A stretch of DNA of 64,000 nt from Rhea pennata (lineage: Eukaryota > Chordata > Aves > Rheiformes > Rheidae). The DNA lies in contig NC_084663.1 of NCBI RefSeq assembly GCF_028389875.1, positions 160,423,801 through 160,487,800 of the forward strand, written 5' to 3'. Below, in pieces: positions 25,801-40,800 of this stretch. The notes beneath the pieces were generated by a model, which worked only from the letters and a program-made list of their open reading frames with translations, had not been told where the DNA came from and did no database searches. Positions within the stretch are counted from its first letter, which is position 1, and each line of letters opens with the position of its first letter. The position numbers and the translations under genes were made by a program.

Positions 25801-28800
25801 AATACTAATGAATGAGTTTGTAGGTACATGTGTCTTGGCAGCCATGACATTAGAAATGCATCAGAATGAATCAGCTTATAGAGTTTTTTCTTATGAATCA
25901 GCTTATATTTTTTTCTTGTCTAGAAAAACAGATCTATTCTCATAGAGATGCTGCAGTAGATAGACCTTGAAAAATAGTTTGACTATAAAAACCGATCATC
26001 TTCTATAGTATCTGTATAACATCTTCCAATAACAAAAGATATACAGCCACTGGTAAGATTTAGGAAGAAGCACATGTAGTTGATTAGTACATTATTCACA
26101 CAGAATAGCAAATTATATTCCCTAGCCAACACAGAAATAGATGTAATTTTGACAGTCCTGTGAACCGTGGAATCTTGAAAACTTCTTTCCCCGTTTATGG
26201 AGTTACATTATTTTTGCATTTTTTTCTTCAAGCTCTTTTTTTTTGTTTTTCCTAATTCTACCTTTAATTCCTTTTGTTCCACCGTATCGTAGCTCCTGTG
26301 CCATTTACAAGTTCCTATATTCCTATCTTTGTTCAGCTGACTCCCTAAAATTACTCATGTTAAGCCATCTTCTGAGTAGTCTCTTGGAGTCTTTCTATAC
26401 TGCTACAAAGCTACAATAGAACAATATGCTGTGGCTAAGTATTAATCATTAAAGAAATTGTGAGGTTTTATTTACGATTTAATTTCTTTACAAGTATGAT
26501 GTTTTCAGAGAAGACAGTAAAACATATGGGGTAGATAGCTTCTCATGCCATGAATTTGGATTGTTTCTAATTACAGCATATCTTCATCTATTATAAGAAT
26601 ATTGTGATTTATTTTATGTATATCTATAGTAATTAAAATATTTTCGAGATGCCTGCTAATAGGCTGCCTCCTAATAGGCTGTATGCTGCAAAGTAAAAAG
26701 ATTATTTTAGGTAAATATCAAACTAAAGGAGAAGCCAAGTATCTGGAAGATTAACACTCCTGTTATCAAGGATCATTTGTCCAAATAAAAAAGAAAGGGA
26801 ACAAAGTTGTTACGTGGTTTAAGTAGTCCAGTGTAAAGTCTAATGACTGACAAAATTGCACTTCAGCTGTAGACGACAGAACTCCAAACTCAGAACTGAT
26901 CTCAGTCTACTTCCCTAGTCTTGGAACAGAGATTCTGACCTGGTATTTACATAAACACTTTCATGAAACATTTCTCTAGACAATTTTAATGTTTCTTAAC
27001 GTTTCACTTCAAGGCTTTCCACCCTTTGTCCTGCCCCTCTCTTTATTTTAAAGAGATGTTTGGTCTTGGCCTTAATTGTCACCATGCGACACAGTTGTAT
27101 TTACGTTAATACTGAAAGTTACAACCTCTGTTTGAGGTAAGATTTATGTTAAAGTACTAATTTATCAACACGACATGGTTCTCACACTCTGAAATCATTT
27201 AACTCCACTTCCGTTTACAATTCATGTGAAATATATTTGAAACAGCTAAGTATATAAAAAAGGAAAAACCTCTCTAATAAGGATGCAATATAATGTAGTG
27301 TGTTCAGAATTAACTTTCCTGACTAGTGAGAAGAATGCCAGCAGATAAGAAATTTCTTTAAAGATGAATTTGAAGTTTTAGAGAAATCAGAGCCATTCAG
27401 AAATAAAGTAAACTTTGTTCCGAAACAAGTTTATGATTAAGATAAGCATTATTATAAGTCAGGCCTCCTTTACATAAAGGGAAAGCAGAGGACTACATCA
27501 ATTGTATTCTAGCCTAATATTTACTACAGTGCATTTGTATAATTATTCCAGACATAAACCAAAGAATTTTGCCTTAAGATGTAGCCATACGGTATTATTA
27601 GTAAAAAGGAACTACTTAGGTAGCTACTGTGTACAAGCAAGCTATTTTTATGAAATGAATATTTGCACTTTACACCTTGTTTTTCAAAAAGTACATAGAC
27701 CTAGTTTACAAAGCAGTAAGTGCTACAAACAAAAAATGCTCCAAAGCAGATTGCTAATATGACTTGTGGGGCACACTGGTGATTGTTATTAAAATTCCAG
27801 AATTCCCTGGATTTTTAGTAATCTATTTCATTGTTGAAGAGACCATGACATCATTTATCAAAACAATGAGCATTTTTTGTCAGAGTCATTTAGATAGTTT
27901 TACCAGGTGAATGTACATACCTGTGCAAAAAGGACGATAGCTGTCCCCACCAAATTGTGCCATAACTCCAACACCATAAGCAGCTGCTTGCCTAACCTCT
28001 GGGCTGTTGTCACATATTGACTGTAGCATTGGCCTCAGAAAGTATTCAGCGTATTTGAACGAGGAAGGACTGCAATGCTCTACAATGTCATCAAAAATGC
28101 ATAAACCCCACTGCCTATCTGGCCACGGCCTATGTGGACACTGCATCAAAAACAGATAACATGTAAGCCATCTTAAATTAGGTACTTCTGTACAGTCGAT
28201 GATTCTATCAAATTCATTGTAACAGTAGTCTAAATTTTTTAGAGTTCTTCACAGATTAAATTTAGTCTTACAGACATAATTTTTATAATGATACTAGCAG
28301 CAATACCATAAATAAAATAAAATCTGAGTGAATATCTGAGCTAATTAAAAGAGTAATGGTTTTAGACTAAATCTCTTACCTCCACTTCATGCTCTGTTAC
28401 TTATTTCATGTGCAGTTATTCCCACTAACCTGTCACACTTCTTTTGGGCCCTCTTCTTGAATTTAATATTTTTTTTTTTTTAAGAGAGGACCAGATACTC
28501 CCAGGCAAATTAAATCAAGATTGTTGTTTGTGTCAATGATTCTGGGTCTTGTAACAAAAAAATTATCATTAGCACAGCACTGCAGTTGTTTAAAAAAAGC
28601 ATCAGGTAACGGCTTGCATGATTCATACCAGATCCAGAATAGACTTTGAAATGCCTCTATTTAGTAAAACAATGTTTGCTACATTTTGTCTACCAAGTTC
28701 TCTGAGAATCCTGCATGAAGCCCTATCATGTATTAGAACAAATCAAAGTCAAATTAAAAGATTCCAAAGTACTTACAATTAGGTTGACAATTAGTGGTAA

Positions 28801-31800
28801 TAGCCTTTCAAACCATGGCAACACCTTCTCCTTATAACTGCTGAATATCGAGTGCAAAATGTCCGACACTTTAGTCAAAATATAAACGTCACTATCATCC
28901 TGATGGGAAAAGAATGCAACTCACATTGAGACTAAACAGTCTTTAAAATACCAAAAGTCACATGAAATACTCAGGTCTCTAAATTAATAAAATAAAAGCT
29001 ATTTATTGATTTGGCTTTGTTAAAACAAACAAACAATCAAACAAAAAAACAAAAACAAAACCACCACTATTTTGCAGCTCCCGGTATTATGTTTAAAGTT
29101 GACTGCTATTTAACTTCGGATGCTCAATCATGACGGACTAAGATGTTTGTTTCAGGGACACATTTTATTATGACAAATACTATCTTGTGCAGTTTTACTG
29201 CTTCAATGGATCCCCTTTATAGAAGGCAGACGACCCTTTCCAAGAGCTTACAGATAACTATAACGAGCTTTTATTGAGAAAATAAATAGATGAACAGACT
29301 TTGTAACAGAAGGTTGTGGCAAAAATAAGGAATATTAAATGTCCTCTCATTTCTCAGCTTCATTTTTTTTACCTTGCGCAACTGATGCGTTAAATTGGTG
29401 AAGTATAGCTCAGATTCAGCTACCAACTCGCATTATACTTGTAAGGATTGAAAGTTGTTCCCTGGAGCTGCTTGTGTCAGGAAAAAACTGACTTTGTTTT
29501 TAAAGCAAGTTTTGTTGTACTCTGTATGATTTCTTTAACCATTTTATACATTCTTAAGCGTGGAAAACGCAATAAAGTTAGTGTCTGGTCTCCAGTGAGA
29601 AACTAGAAAGTATTTCTCATGCAAAAGGCAGCATACCACAACAAAACAATTAAACTCTTGCTGTTTAGGCAACTTCTGTGCTGCCAAGGTATAATTCAAG
29701 GAATACTTCTGGAACATACACACAAATGAAAACAAAAAAAATAGAAAAAAAGAAAAAAACCCCAACCCTACTGCATTAGATCAGATGGTCCACCTCCTCT
29801 GGTATGCAATTTCTAGTAATAGCCAGTTTAATAACTGCCTAAGGCAGGGCTGTGCCCGACAACTTAACAAAATCAATGAGATCAAATATAAGTTAAAGCA
29901 TTTAAGAAGCCTTGAAACTCTTGCACAGCATTGATTCAGCTTCTGTGGAACTGTTCTATTTGCTAGTTTTTTCACTCTTTATCAGTGCAGTGATACATAA
30001 GAAGCATTATTTCCAAACTGCCTATCTAACGGTCTGCAAGAATATTGAACAGTTTATGCTGTTCATTTTGTTCATTCACAAGGTAAGAAAATCAGGAAAG
30101 GCTCTTGAGCAAGACTTGAGTTTTGTTATCACATGATCAGAAGGAATATGCAGATACCAGAATTTAACTCCTTTGAGTGCTGGCCAAGTATTCCTAAAGA
30201 GGGGCACAAGAACTGTATTTAAGAAAATATTTGCATATGGATGAATCTGTTAAGATGTACTCTAGAGTCTAAGAGCAGGTTAAACTTATGCAGACAAACT
30301 TCACAACTTTATTATACATCATCTAGTAAAAATACTTCCTAAAAAATTTTACTAGATAGCCTCCATTTCTTATAAGCAGCAGCAAATTATCATTTTGAAA
30401 GATGATCTCCGTAACAGTGAAGATTTAGTAGTTCTATTTTCTCTTCAGTCATATTTGCCTAATTTAAGAGGTCAGTTCAGTATCTTAGAAGTTATGTCAT
30501 TTTGGGACCTCTCACAAGGAAACACATTATGCACAGCTATTCATCCTGCTGTCCTTCTCTGATGCTATTTTAAGTCTATCTTTTCTGTGGCAGACTCCTG
30601 ACCTAACATGTTAGAGGTCCAGGTATCAGAGATATGCTCAAAGTTTAAAAGCAACCCAGGCCTATAAAAAACACAATGGAAAAAAAAAAAAAAAAAACAA
30701 ACTAGTCTGCAAGGTGGGCCTTGAATTAACAATAGCATTACAGATGCCATTGACACAGAATTTGACAGCAGACTGCTTTAAAAAAAAGTTACCTAAAAAG
30801 AATTGTTTTAGAGGAAGAAAAAAATGAAAAGCTATATTCTGAACATCTTTCAACATACTGCACAAGGATTCCCTTTATATTTTCCTATACACATAGGTGA
30901 GCAAATGTGACCCAAATGGATAATTCTTACTGGAAGTTCTGAAGGAATGTGTCAACAGTGCACTTTCCCTGTTAAAAATAATTCTGATAAGATGCGCTAT
31001 GCTTTGAATAATGTGTCATATTTGTGTTACTTATTTTCATCCCAACCCTATGGAGGAAAAAATCCCCAAATCAACTTACTTCATCTTGTAACGACTCTTC
31101 AACTTGTTCATCATAGTCTTCATCTTGTCTTTTTACTGAAAGAAAAAAAGAAATATTAAACCATGACAACATTGCTACAAGTATGTAAGAAGCCTGTGAA
31201 GGGAAAAAAAAAATGCTGAAAAGAACATAGTATCTGAAGATGCAACTTGGATTTACTGTCTTTAATAAGCTTTAAAGAGCTTTCAGAAAAAAACAGAAAA
31301 TAAAATGATATATTTCAGATTGAGAATGTATAAAACAACATGAGAAACTAGCAGTTGAAGTAAACACACCACAAGGACAAGAGAAGCGCATATAAATGTA
31401 AGACACTGCTGTTGCTTTAAGAAAACTGCAAAGAATTCAGCTTGTGTGCCACAATGCCATAGACAACACATTCTGCTTTTAAGAACTGCCTCTATCATAC
31501 ATTAATATGAATTCATGATAACTTACCCTGTCTTAATTCTTGATTTTTAAAGTGCTCTTCTAGTTTTCCTTTTAATATTCCTCCAAGTTCTTCAAAGTGT
31601 TCGTTGTTAAGGCATCCATCTCCCATTACCTCAATGCACTAGTGAAATAAAATTTTTTACTTTTTCAGTATTAAGTTAAATGAGCAGACACAATGAAATT
31701 GAAATATGCAGGGGATATATTAATACAAGTTTTGCTTTAAGTGATCACTAGCAGAAACAACATAAATAGAACATTTATACCGTAATCAATTATCCAGTTA

Positions 31801-34800
31801 CATAAATAACGCATAATACCTCTGTACATGTCACTCACATGACTTAAGTAGTTTGCAGTTAAAATTACAAAGTTTGGTATTGATTTTAGGTTAATTCACT
31901 TTTTCTTATGCAAGAATAAAAATACCAGTGTAAGACTAAGCTTTTCAAAACAGCTATAATGTTTATAGTCAAACTACACACACAAATCATAACCAAAATA
32001 CATTTGGAGGTAGCTTTGCATTTCTGTTAGCCATTTAAATTAACATAACATGCATGTTTTCTTACTGTAAAAAGCTACCGACAGTAGCATCACAATATTT
32101 CTAAGAAAAAATAAGTTACCTTTGCAAAAGAATGCATTATTTCTGAGAGAACATCTGAATCTGGTTCTGTCCCAATGGCTTTGATGAGCGCATCACACAT
32201 GAAGTGCCACATCTGTGTGAGGTACTCTGGCCCACGAACTCTAGCACATTCAAGAAGGAGGGGCATTGACTCCGCTGCTGCCACCCGAACACGTTTTAAT
32301 ATTAAGGAAATAAAATGATCAAAGCCATCACGAAGTGCTTAGAATTTAAGCATCAATTACTATTATGAATAATTAACAATTCTGTTCATTAACTCTATTC
32401 AATTATTAATTTCCTATCTGAAATTGATCTGCTACTACATTCCTCTGCATTTGGTTTCCTACTTAGATGCACATCAAGATCATAGCAAAATTAAACTGTT
32501 TGCTGTTTAAAAGTTGTTTCAGGCCATGATCGTAAAGCTCTTCAAGGTCTCCCTCACTTCGTTGATGCAAACGATACTTTCTGTACTGTTTGCTTTCAAT
32601 ACTATAGGCAAGCCTTTTTTTTTTCCCCCTCTAAGAGAAGCACTGGAAGTGTCCCGAGATTCACTACTTAAAATACTGTGTATAAAACAAGGTTCTTAGA
32701 AACAAAATTTCTGCTACAAGAAACACAATACACAATTTAAAAGTGCTATCTTACACTTTCAATTTATTTAGGAGTGTGCACAATTTTTTTTGTTCTTCAA
32801 AACCACATTTCCATTTTCACAGTAGACTTCATTAAAAGGATATCATCATGGAAATAGAACTTCAATAAGGGAACCATCAGCTTTACAACTTGCTCTGTGT
32901 ACTCCACAAATCCTTCTTTTAGCTCTTTTGCATAGCAAACCTGAAACCAAAATATAGAAGTGCCAGCATTAAGAGAAAATATTGTTACTAACATTTTTTA
33001 ATTAGGGAACAATCAATCAGTGAAAGACGAGCAAGGTTAAAAGGCTGCTTTTGTTTTGTTTTGTTTTTAAATAAAGCATGCAATAATGCATTTACCTATC
33101 CCTCAGTAATGGTATTTTAAGAGACCTAGATAGCAACATGAGTTCTTACTATTAATCCATAAGTTTTTTTTTTTTTTTTTTTGAAACAGACTTCAGTTCA
33201 GAAACCTCAGTATTTGTAAAAAAAAGAAACTACATATTCTTTAACTTCTCCAGTTCTTTAAGACTTCTGCTGTAGTAAAGGAAAAACATCTTGTTCATCT
33301 TAAAAACTCAAGCCCAAGTACAAAGAAATGTTTAATCAAGTAAACAGCATAATAAAGAGTCCAAAATCCAAGTGCAACAATATCACCTTAAGAAACACAG
33401 CCTTAATTTTATACCATAATGAATACTTCTATTACAGATTTTGGCTTCAGACTTGTTAGTTCAGTAATAAATTGATCATTAAGACCGTTCTATTACTCAC
33501 CAGCATCTGGCATGCAGTTGCTTTTTCTTCAAGACCTGCAGTTTTAATTCCAAAACTTTGCTGATCTCCTAGGTTTACAAATTCCCAACCATCATCATCA
33601 CTCATATTCTCCATATCTTGTGCTGTTATACAAAGCAAAAAGGAATTCTAAAAATGCTACAGAATCTTTTATTTCAGTATTTTTCAAGCAAAACATTATC
33701 ATAAACCTACTGTCTAAAAGAGCTACTTCAGGTTTAATGGATGCAGTCTTCATTAAAGGTCCCATGACAACAGGAAGGTATTGCTGAAATTCTTTTCCAA
33801 GAATTTTACACATTCTGGCCCATGCTGAGATCATGTAAGAAATCTATAAATGAGAGTGCAGTCAGAATTTATGTTCCACGTTTTATTTTAATGCACATTT
33901 AAAAGGAAAATGTAAAGAAAAATATTACACAGTAGGATTTCTTTTTCAGAGTTTGTCAGCACTGCATAAAAGAAAAACTAATTCTACATGCTCGCTATAC
34001 AAAAATGCATCTTTCAAACAGTTACAAGTAACCATACATTGACAGTATCTCTTACAAAGGTTTCTACGTACATAAAAATATAATAGTATAAGATGTACCT
34101 TAATACAACCATGACTATTTTCAAAAGTAAAAGTTCTTTTGAAATAAAGATTTCTTTAATTTAACTCATATTACTGAGCTTCATTCCTGAAAACAGCAAA
34201 AGACCACGGTACTGTGCTTTCAGAGAAACAGCTGTTTTCAGATGCACACATCAAAATAGCTGTCCACTCATTAGAACAGCTGTCTAATGAAACTCATGAA
34301 ACTATTTATAAAAGGTGACAGCAAGTGAATAGACCATACAACATCAAATAAAGTAGTTACTAATAGATAAGGAATGATTGCACACAGGCTAAAATTTCTT
34401 CAGCAAATAGAGACCCTGGAAGACTGACCTCAAATGCATTTCTCTGAAAAAAATATCTGATAGCTATGGTGTTTACTAATCAGATTCTAGGACCTCTTAG
34501 GTCACTGAGTCTTAATTTTTGTAAGATGGGCTGAACAGTTAATTTGATGGTGTAATTACATTCTTAGGGAATGTCACATGTATAAACAGTATGTTAAATA
34601 CTAACTAAATTATGTGCTATAAAGAGATACTTTTTAACATACCTGTGGATCATCATCTTCTAGATCACTGAAGTCTGTCTGTGTCTTCAACAGCAACTGC
34701 ATGACATCTGAAGCATCCTGCATAAACTAGAAATAGGAAACAACCATGTTTGAAAGGCAAATTAGAAGGGTACTCAGACTCAGAACCAAACAATTTAAGT

Positions 34801-37800
34801 GAGCATTAATACCCAACACACTCAAGACAAGCTAAAGTTGGAAATAAATTGAAATGAAGATGAAAGTGAAAATGTAAGTTCTTTCTTGGCTTTACCACAA
34901 ATTCATCGTGGACTTAACTACACCATACTTCTATTCACATACGTGAAAGCAAATGGGCAGCTATTTAAATAAGTGCTACATGAGTATTAATGTTTGCAAA
35001 AAGAATTTTACAATTTATCTTCTCCAGATACCCTCCTTACTATTTTGACTTCCCTGTGGAAGCGGGATAAGCCTACAGCATGAGCATAGTACTTAAATAG
35101 TATTATTTTGGGTCATGTCAGAGGCCCCAGTGATGTCACACACCTACCCTCTTTCCACTCCCTTCCCCATGTTAAATATTATAATCCACTTCTGAGATCT
35201 GACAATAAAAGGGTTTCCAGTAGTCCTCCAAGAAGAATTTATCAAAGGCTACTTCTGCTTAATATGTTTTAAATTCAGTTATATAAATGGCTAAGTTTGC
35301 TGACAGACCTTCTTCTAAGTCAAAGAAGAGAAATTTTCTTTTGCTATTACTTTATAATTATTATTACATTCCCAATATGTACGTTACGCTATTTAATTTA
35401 AAACTGTAATCTTCGGTCTTCATTACTCAGCAGAATTAAAGCCTACAAACAACAATTCCAACTTGTTATCAGATCACCACTCAGACTCCTATATAGTCCA
35501 TTACAGTTGTTCCTTGGCTTCTTTATGAATATGCATTTTAACCAACATACTATCAACAAGAAAAAAAAAAAAAAGGCCAAATATATCAAATCTCACAACA
35601 AACAAGAACTGGCAATACTACCAGAAGCACATTCAAACTTTCTCAGGCAGCTGCTTCTAAAAGCTAAAGTTTCCTTTTAGCTATATACATTTTAGTCCCT
35701 ACTCTGACACTGCCTAAATCAGATGCTTCAGTATTTCTCTTAAAAAAGAAAAACTCAACCTCATTTTCAACAGCCATCCAATACGACAAGAGTAACTTAA
35801 AACTGTTTTTTTGCCTTTTTTTTTTTTATAATAGGCTTCTATTCTGAATTTTTGAATCTAAACAGCAAGATAGTTATCTCAGAAATAAAAAAGGGAATAG
35901 AAACATGGAAACCAGTGACAACACATCTAGATATTCAACAAGTGAACACAACAATAATTCAATACTTTCACCGAAGAAAACAAGGGTACTTTAAAACATA
36001 TTTAGGCAGTCAGATGAGACCTCAGCTTACCTTTTCTTTACCAACAGCAAGACCAATTAGGCTGATGCATTCAATAGTTTTTCCTCGTAAAAGTCTTAGT
36101 TCCTTCTGAACAGCATTCTCAACAATGTGTTTTAAAGAGGGCATAAATAAGTCATAGTAGGGAACAAACTTCTCCTCTGCTGTATCTGCAACTGATGCAA
36201 TTGAAGTCACAACTTGCTCCAAAACTAGCTTAGTACCTTTCTGTATCAACTTGGAGAGAGAGAAAGAAAGGATTATATTTCTAAAGTATAAACTTTTACT
36301 CAAAAGCAAGCCACACCTAAAATTCTGCTATTATGTGAGTCTTAACTCTTGTCAGTTGGTAATAATACCAGCAGATATATCTACTGGTTTATTTCAGACG
36401 CTAAGTTCAGCTTACAGAGACTTCATGTATGTGACAAATAACCCCCCCCAAAGTGACTCATTCAGTATGTTATACCTCCTGTAATTTTATCACCATAGTG
36501 GAATGAAGATGCTTCACTAGGTTATCCAAATACGGAATAAGCAGTGACTTGGGACAATCTTCAGTGAAGTTTATGAGCGCTGCAGCTGCATGGGCTTGAA
36601 CACGCTGGTTGCCTTGGTCTTCCATGGTTTGCAAAAGAGCTGCTATCACCTGCAACAGAAAAGTTTATTTTCAGATAAAAAAAAAAAAAAAGTTTCTGAA
36701 TGGGACGTTTCTATCACTTTTTTCCTACTGATCTACAACTTGCCTTCTCATGAAACTTCTTTTGGAAACCAGGTGCAAAGTCTGTTGCCATTTGTCCAAT
36801 AGCATTACAAGCTGCGTATCTTACCCTCGGATGCTGAAAAGATAATTCCAGCAAATAGTTAACAAGTAGTCAAGACAACAGAAGTGAAAACATTTTGTTA
36901 TAATTAACTGAATTAGACTCACAGGATCCTGAAGAAATAGCAAAACAAAATTAACTATCTCGTTTAAAATTCCTTCCATCTGTTGGTGGCAACCTTCCCC
37001 AATGGCTGAGAGCGCCATCAAGCCAGCATGCCTGTACTTCCAGTCAGCTACAGAAGACACAACAACAACAAAATCATAATTTTGGAAGCTACAAAGCACA
37101 ATATACAAAAATCACTTATTTGGGGGTAGAGGATGGGAGGGAAGGGAAGAAGAATTGATTAGTCAACTTGATTTGTTAGATACTTTTCACTTTTCCTCAT
37201 GCAAAAATCCAGTGGTGCACAAAACAATTTGGTTATCTAATCTAGGCCAAATTCAAACCTAGAGGAAAGTTCTAAATTGGTGACACAAGTATGCATCTTG
37301 TACTAACATCTGGGAATTGCATTTTAATTAAATGAACTAAGCAGGGAAACATTAAGATAATTTTTTTCCCTCTTCCCCCACACAACAGTATCAGAACAGC
37401 ATTCCTACTATCAGAATGGTAATCAGAACAGTTTAGCTTCCTCTTTTGGGGAGGAGGGGCTGGGAAGAGAAATATAGAGGAGCAAACAATATCTAAATTT
37501 AAAGCATTAAATTAATCAGAACTAAACTGCTCAGAAGATTCATCAAAATTATTTAAGAAATGAATATTCCATTTAGAGAGGCAAGATTTTTTTTTTAGTC
37601 CTATTACATGATTGGACTAGTGGGTTGAAATTGTTGAAATTCTTCCATGCCCCTTTCCTTTTTCTCCTTTTCTTTAGGCTAGGGAAGCAAGCAAATAGCT
37701 GTGATTTGCAACAGTCTTCCTCTGTGCTAGAACTATGGAGATTACAGAGGGGGAAAAAAAGGAAAACGAAAACAAGCTTATCAAACACCCTGTGGGAAAG

Positions 37801-40800
37801 ACAGGTAACTGAACTTTTTCTCCAAAATAACACAAGATTTCACTATTGTTAGTAATGTATTAAATCCCTGGAATGTAGAACACCACGGTTCACAGTATGA
37901 GAATCCTCACACTCAAGCTTTTGTTTGATCAGAAGGAGATAAAAGTATCATCTTGATAGAAGGTGCAGTGAAGCAGCAGTTAAACTTGCTGCTTTAAGTT
38001 CACTGGTTGCTCCTAATTAACCCTGTACCTCTTACTGCTCTCACTATATTGCCATTAATTTAAAGTCTGAATTACCTGCTAGCAGTACTAGAAAATGAAA
38101 TCCGATCATGTTTGGACCATCTGACTTACCCATAACCAAAAAAAGGAGATTTTAAATTATTATTCCAATAAACATTTGTGAAAAAAGTTGTGGGGTTACA
38201 AGAAGGGAAGTAGCAAGAGACATGACATTTCATTAGTGCAATTCAGTCTTTTTGTGACAGTAAACTGACAGTTTCAGTTTTGTTTTTTTTTTAAAAAAAA
38301 CATTTTAATCTAAATGTCCTCATTTTTTCCCCTTCAGCTCCCTACCAGTGAGAACCTCTGACCAAAAAATGCCTATTGCATCTCCTTTTTCCAAGGATTA
38401 CTACTGTTTAGGGAAAGTGCTGATGAAAACAAGAAAACAGACTCATCGCCTGTGTGATTTCATCTCTTCACACGAGACAGGGTTTAGGGCCATTAACTCT
38501 GCAACTTTCTGTGGGTACTACAAAACTAGATATTTGCTAACCTTCAGGATATGAATATTGAATTAGCAGATTAATCAGCCTCCAAAATAAAAGTTTTATT
38601 CACTGAAAAAATTTATTTCCAGGCAGACTTAATGAACATTTAAGCTTTGCAGCTGGTACCTTCCTTAAGTAGCCTGATATTCCACATCTAACATAACAGT
38701 TTTTTCAGACTGAATTTTAAACCATTAAAGTAGGAAAAAAAAAAAAAAAAAAAAAAAAAAAAGATCTGCATTACCTTCTATTTTGAAAGCCCAAAGCACA
38801 GGTCACTTGAAAGTGCATGCAACAAACACAATGTTTGTCTGAACGCTTGTTTAAGCGATCATTACATAGGTATTTGAAGAGAAAATGAAGAGTTCAGAGC
38901 AACTGATAAGAATATATGGAATGTTCTCATGAGCCAAGTATTAGAATCAGCATACCAGAAACATAGCCAGCCCACCACAGAGTTCCACTGTATTGTGATG
39001 TGTCAAATTCCAGGAGAAACAAATTCTCCTCTATGGACTGTGACATATTAATGCTTGACTTAAATGCAGCATTGCTGAAGAAGAAAAAAAAATCTGAACT
39101 ATAGTGTAAATAGTAGTAGTTTAGGCACACTTAAGGGTACTATGGGGTGCCGTACAATGAGTTAGAGAGAATACTCCTAAATAAGAGAAAGTCTTCCCTT
39201 ATTTACATTTAATTTTCAGACAGCAAGGTTAAAAACTAGTTTGGGGTTTGACATTTTTGTTTACTTGTCCATGCTGTAGAAAAAAAAAGTTTTATATGCT
39301 GTATACAAGTTTAATAAATCTCTTTCTAAAAGGTCTAAACTTTATCTCTACAGCATTTACAGTTCTTGATACTGAAATCTAAAGAAGTGTCAAAAAAAGT
39401 TACTTAACTGAACAGGAAGCTTTAAGTTATCAACATTTTTGGAAAAGCTAGAATTGTAAAAATTTACAATTACTTACGATTCTGAAGCATTTGCATAATA
39501 TGTTCTTTAATCATAGGTAAAACAAGTTTTCCTCCAAGGCCACATGCCATCCTGTCCAATGCACTCTCACCAGCAACTGCATTGCTAAATATCAGTTAGA
39601 AAAATATCAATGGTTTGATACCTACAATAAATCTAACAGTTCAACAGGGTACAGAAGTGCCTTTCTTGCAGTTCTAGTCCTTCAAACTTTTACCATCTGA
39701 ATATATATGATCCTCTATAAGTAAATAAAGCATGCCCAAATCTAAAACACATACATATCAGCTTGAGTTACAAAATACTGATTTACACTCAAGGCTCCAC
39801 TTATTCAATGTGCTACAAATAATAAATGCTGAAGCCTAATACCAGAGGAACTTGGGCCAAACTAGCACTGAAGGTATGGAAAGAATTTTACAATGATTGC
39901 ATGTATTTAGAAAGCAATATATTAAAACTGCAGTCAATTAAGCAGTAATTCTGGCCAGGATATTTTGTACAAAAGTCTTAAGAACACACATGACTGTTCA
40001 GAGTTGCTATAGATCAAGCGAATCAGTAGAATTCAAGCTTTAGCATTTAACAGACTTTTTTTGTGAGGCTGCAGTACCAGTACTCTAGTAGCATGTTCTT
40101 CTTACTAGTGACTCAGGCAGAAAACATTCGATCTAGGTGAGGAATCTGTGACTTGCAGCCAGTTCCAGAACTGAGAATAGCCAAACATTATCTGTGTAAA
40201 GTGATTTGCTCCACCCAATAGAATTGTTCCCTGTAGAAAACGGGGAAAAAGTTTCCAGGACACAGCTAACTACTGTGGGTCGTTACACTCTGGGTATGAT
40301 CTACAGTGTAATAGATTAAGGTTATTACAGTACATCCTGAACACCCATGCTAATGGAAAAAACAAGTAACAGTTTTCAGAAACTGATGAATCTCTCTCTT
40401 CTTTCAAGCATCAATCAACGTCATCAGAATAGAGGTCTTCAAATAGAGGCCTGAATCTCCAAGTCTCATTACAAATCTTAACTAGTCCAGAAATTTACAT
40501 GCTGTGGACAAAGGTGTTTACACAGAGATACCCACAATATTATATTTGGTTCTTCAGAGATACAAATTAATCATGTTCAAACAAACAGAACCAGCACCAG
40601 CAGGAAAACAGAGCATGAGTGCAGAAGATTTTCACTGCAGCAAACTTAAAAAAAAAAAAATAATAATAATAATAATGGCAGCTCTCATCTGAATTGACAT
40701 TCCTTGAGTTCTTTCCTTTCACCATTAACTCATACATTCAACTTGAGGAAATAAAGAACTTTGAGTGATCACATACATCCCTGCAACATTTTCTTGACAT

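Noticed and set aside
32797..32844. Read-through extension of exon 18 as the true end (HDDILLMKS...)
   Set aside because: It would terminate the protein mid-HEAT repeat. The AT-AC junction restores the conserved reading with all U12 signals present.
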